Assembly: GCA_028382965.1 (NCBI GenBank)
Contig: JAOEUK010000003.1
Location: 62,001 to 126,000, forward strand
Length of the DNA stretch: 64,000 nt
Direction: 5' to 3'
From: Candidatus Puniceispirillum sp.
GTDB lineage: Bacteria; Pseudomonadota; Alphaproteobacteria; Puniceispirillales; Puniceispirillaceae
Notes under the pieces: generated by a model
Database searches by the model: none
Seen by the model: the letters and a program-made list of their open reading frames with translations, nothing else
Told to the model about the DNA's origin: nothing
Shown: one piece after another, positions 62,036-64,000 of the stretch
Layout: each line of letters begins with the position of its first letter
Position numbering within the stretch: position 1 is the stretch's first letter
Program-made: the position numbers and the translations under genes

Positions 62036-62905
62036 TCACAACACACTTGGTAAGTAAAACTCAGTGCGAGCTTTGGCAAGGTAACCCTTGCGAAGTGCAA
62101 GGGTAAAAACGCCTGCCTTGCCATCACCAATTACATTGCCATCAATCTTTCCAACAGGTAAAACATAAATTGACGATCCCGTAATCAGTGCCTCATCAGC
62201 AGTCAAAACCTCATCAAGACTATAGGTCCGCTCGACCAGCAAAATACCCCGTTCTTTTGCCACGCGAAGCATTGTCTGACGAGTTATTCCATGCAGAATT
62301 TCTCTGCTAACTGGCCGCACATAGAGCATATCGTCCTTGACAAAGAAAAAACTGGACGATCCAGCCTCAGTCACAAACCCATTTGCATCAACCATTAATG
62401 CTTCATAGGCGCCAGACTGATTAGCAGCTTGCTTTGCCATTACCTGTGCCAAAAGATTGGTTGATTTAATATCGCGTCGCGCCCAGCGCAAATCTGAATA
62501 AGTCAGTAATTCAATCGCCGGGGGGGTGTCATCGGCACTAAATTTCTCACCCTGGGTAAAAGCAAAAATATTTGGCACATAATGGTCATGATAATGAAAT
62601 GCACGATCGCCCGCGCCGCGCGTGATATGAAGATAGAGAAAACCGGTCTGCGCCTTGTTCTTTTTAATTAACCCCATTAAAGCCTGAAACATCTCATCAA
62701 TGCTAAATGTCATCGGGATTGATATTTCACCAAGCGAGCGCTCAAGACGATGCATATGATAAATGAAGTCCACTAACTGTCCATCAAGAATGCCAAAGCC
62801 TTCATAAACTGCATCGGCAAACAGCAGACCACGATCAAAAACTGTCAGTTTTGCTTCGTTTTCAGCTAGATAATTGCCATTTAAATAAATAATACGTTCG
62901 CTCAT
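62036..62905 (-). CDS. dat: D-amino acid aminotransferase (class IV)
   Basis: A 289-residue PLP fold-type IV aminotransferase. ERIIYLNGNYL, VFDRGLLFADAVYEGFGILDG, the HMHRLERSLGEI region, YLHITRGAGDRAFHYHD, the PLP Lys in DIKSTNLLAQVMAKQAA, VTEAGSSSFFFV and PVSREILHGITRQTML are the family blocks. The HITRG and no branched-chain-type residues favour D-alanine aminotransferase over IlvE or PabC. It exchanges amino groups among D-amino acids and 2-oxoacids and could supply D-glutamate for cell wall. It is followed by the Rieske pseudogene. Confidence 0.87.
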   Translation of the reverse strand: MSERIIYLNGNYLAENEAKLTVFDRGLLFADAVYEGFGILDGQLVDFIYHMHRLERSLGEISIPMTFSIDEMFQALMGLIKKNKAQTGFLYLHITRGAGDRAFHYHDHYVPNIFAFTQGEKFSADDTPPAIELLTYSDLRWARRDIKSTNLLAQVMAKQAANQSGAYEALMVDANGFVTEAGSSSFFFVKDDMLYVRPVSREILHGITRQTMLRVAKERGILLVERTYSLDEVLTADEALITGSSIYVLPVGKIDGNVIGDGKAGVFTLALRKGYLAKARTEFYLPSVL

Positions 62906-63076
62906 GCTGCTCTCTTTCCCTGCTCTTCCATTGGCTTCTTCATAACAACCAGCCTACTCATCACATGATTTAACAAAACGACAAGATATAATCTTCATAG
63001 TGGAAAATCTTAATCCGAGATAACGAAAATGGAAACTAAATATCATACGATGATAACAATTCCAAAAAAATCGAAG

Positions 63077-64000
63077 TTACAGCTTGGCAAGGCAAACGCC
63101 AAGATTTGGCCAGCGAGAACAAAGCCGCGCATGATCGGCTGGATCAATACTTACCAAAATCCGTTCATGCCCCAGATCATCAGAATTTGATGATTTGACC
63201 ATTGCGTTCTGATACAACCAAGCGCGTACCGCGCCATCTGTTGGCGTTATATCTATTATCACCAAGATCGCCGATTTACCTAAATGCCGGTCAAGATATC
63301 CCAACAGGTCATCCAAACCCTCACCAGTAACAGCCGAGGCAAAAACACCGTTTGGAAACATGTTTTGTAAGCGAGCAACCTGTTCATCATCATTATCCAA
63401 CAAATCTGCCTTGTTAAGCACGTGTAGGATACGCGCCTCATGGGTTTCAGCATCCATGCCAAGATCACCTAAAACCTTAATTACATCTGCCGCCTCTTCA
63501 ACCACCAAAGGCGATGAGGCATCATGAACATGGAGCAAAACATCAGCATTAACCACCTCTTCAAGCGTGCTTTTAAAAGCTTCAACAAGCTCGGTTGGGA
63601 GCTGGCTAATAAACCCAACCGTGTCGGCCAAAACTGCCTTGCGGCCAGAGTCAAAATCGAGTTCACGCATTGTTGGGTCGAGCGTTGCGAACAACATGTC
63701 TTTTGACAGAACGTCAGCACCCGTTAACTTGTTAAAAAGTGTTGATTTTCCTGCATTAGTATAGCCTATCAAAGCCACAGTTAATGTTCCGCTTCGCAAG
63801 CGGTTACTGCGCTGCAATGTACGGGTTCTGGTCACTTCTTTTAATTCGCCTTTAATGCGAGTCACCCGCTCCATCAACATACGGCGATCAAGTTCAATTT
63901 GTCGTTCGCCGGGGCCGCCAAGAAAGCCGTTGCCACCACGCTGGCGTTCAAGGTGCGTCCAACTTCGTACTAAGCGGCTTCGCTGAAAACTTAACGCTGC
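63077..64000 (-). CDS. hflX: HflX GTPase (partial, N-terminus beyond right edge)
   Basis: Ribosome-associated GTPase that splits stalled or hibernating 70S ribosomes. The frame is open from the right edge (307 residues visible). The end of the HflX N-terminal domain shows LVRSWTHLERQRGGNGFLGG then PGERQIELDRRMLMERV. The G domain has G1 ALIGYTNAGKSTLFNKL, G2 region FATLDPTMRELD, G3 LADTVGFISQLP and G4 LNKADL. A C-terminal region of about 60 residues follows. In many alphaproteobacteria hfq precedes hflX and would then lie just beyond the edge. Confidence 0.95.
   Translation of the reverse strand, partial: AALSFQRSRLVRSWTHLERQRGGNGFLGGPGERQIELDRRMLMERVTRIKGELKEVTRTRTLQRSNRLRSGTLTVALIGYTNAGKSTLFNKLTGADVLSKDMLFATLDPTMRELDFDSGRKAVLADTVGFISQLPTELVEAFKSTLEEVVNADVLLHVHDASSPLVVEEAADVIKVLGDLGMDAETHEARILHVLNKADLLDNDDEQVARLQNMFPNGVFASAVTGEGLDDLLGYLDRHLGKSAILVIIDITPTDGAVRAWLYQNAMVKSSNSDDLGHERILVSIDPADHARLCSRWPNLGVCLAKL

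Overview
The window looks like a gene-dense piece of the chromosome of an alphaproteobacterium, probably a marine heterotroph with a moderately AT-rich genome. The strongest taxonomic signs are a permuted two-piece tmRNA gene (3' acceptor half encoded before the 5' coding half), an alpha-type SspB adaptor directly downstream of it, and a free-standing 41-residue ribosomal protein L36 gene. A SAR116-like or related marine lineage would fit the gene content (several alpha-hydroxy-acid dehydrogenases, a tripartite tricarboxylate transporter, TauE/SafE exporter, polyamine-type ABC transporter). That placement is inference; no rRNA or marker phylogeny is available here.

Layout. 1-7 kb is housekeeping: partial hflK, the Fe-S carrier ATPase mrp, a thyA-folA pair, ssrA (tmRNA) plus sspB, and a class I [4Fe-4S] fumarase. 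6.5-9.4 kb holds a beta-hydroxyaspartate aldolase (BhcC type) and an lldD-type L-lactate dehydrogenase followed by the wreck of a D-lactate dehydrogenase gene. 9.6-16.9 kb holds rpmJ, msrA, pgk, azlCD, a pterin dehydratase, a flavodoxin-like protein, a copper chaperone, a second FMN-dependent hydroxyacid dehydrogenase and an isolated ccmE. 17-22 kb is a plus-strand operon: aldehyde dehydrogenase, M19 dipeptidase, an unrecognised 585-residue protein and a protein I assign to DUF3726. It converges on a minus-strand cluster (22-32.5 kb) of agmatinase-family hydrolase, PotADBC-type ABC transporter, SDR dehydrogenase, class III aminotransferase, EamA permease and aldehyde dehydrogenase, which reads as a pathway for importing and oxidising an amine or guanidino compound.

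32.7-35.9 kb is a compact operon of diaminopropionate ammonia-lyase, M24 hydrolase and Asp/Glu racemase-family protein, reminiscent of ectoine-utilisation operons but not the same set. Then come a third FMN dehydrogenase, an orphan FbpB-type iron permease, a TerC-family protein and a DUF1932 dehydrogenase. 40.8-53.4 kb is a divergent pair of operons. On the minus strand are an aromatic/aspartate aminotransferase, an acetolactate-synthase-like TPP enzyme, a PatB/MalY C-S lyase and an EamA permease. On the plus strand are SauS-like and SauT-like enzymes, a TctCBA transporter and a TauE/SafE exporter. Together they suggest C2/C3 organosulfonate metabolism. 53.4-64 kb holds an O-antigen ligase-like protein, a YnjBCD-type ABC transporter split between strands, a sugar epimerase, another EamA permease, a decayed Rieske oxygenase gene, a D-amino-acid aminotransferase and partial hflX.

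Three genes or pseudogenes (rpmJ, the dld remnant and the full extent of the Rieske pseudogene) are easily missed by ORF length alone. No transcriptional regulator gene is visible anywhere in the 64 kb despite at least four catabolic operons. No CRISPR array, insertion sequence, prophage or tRNA gene was found.
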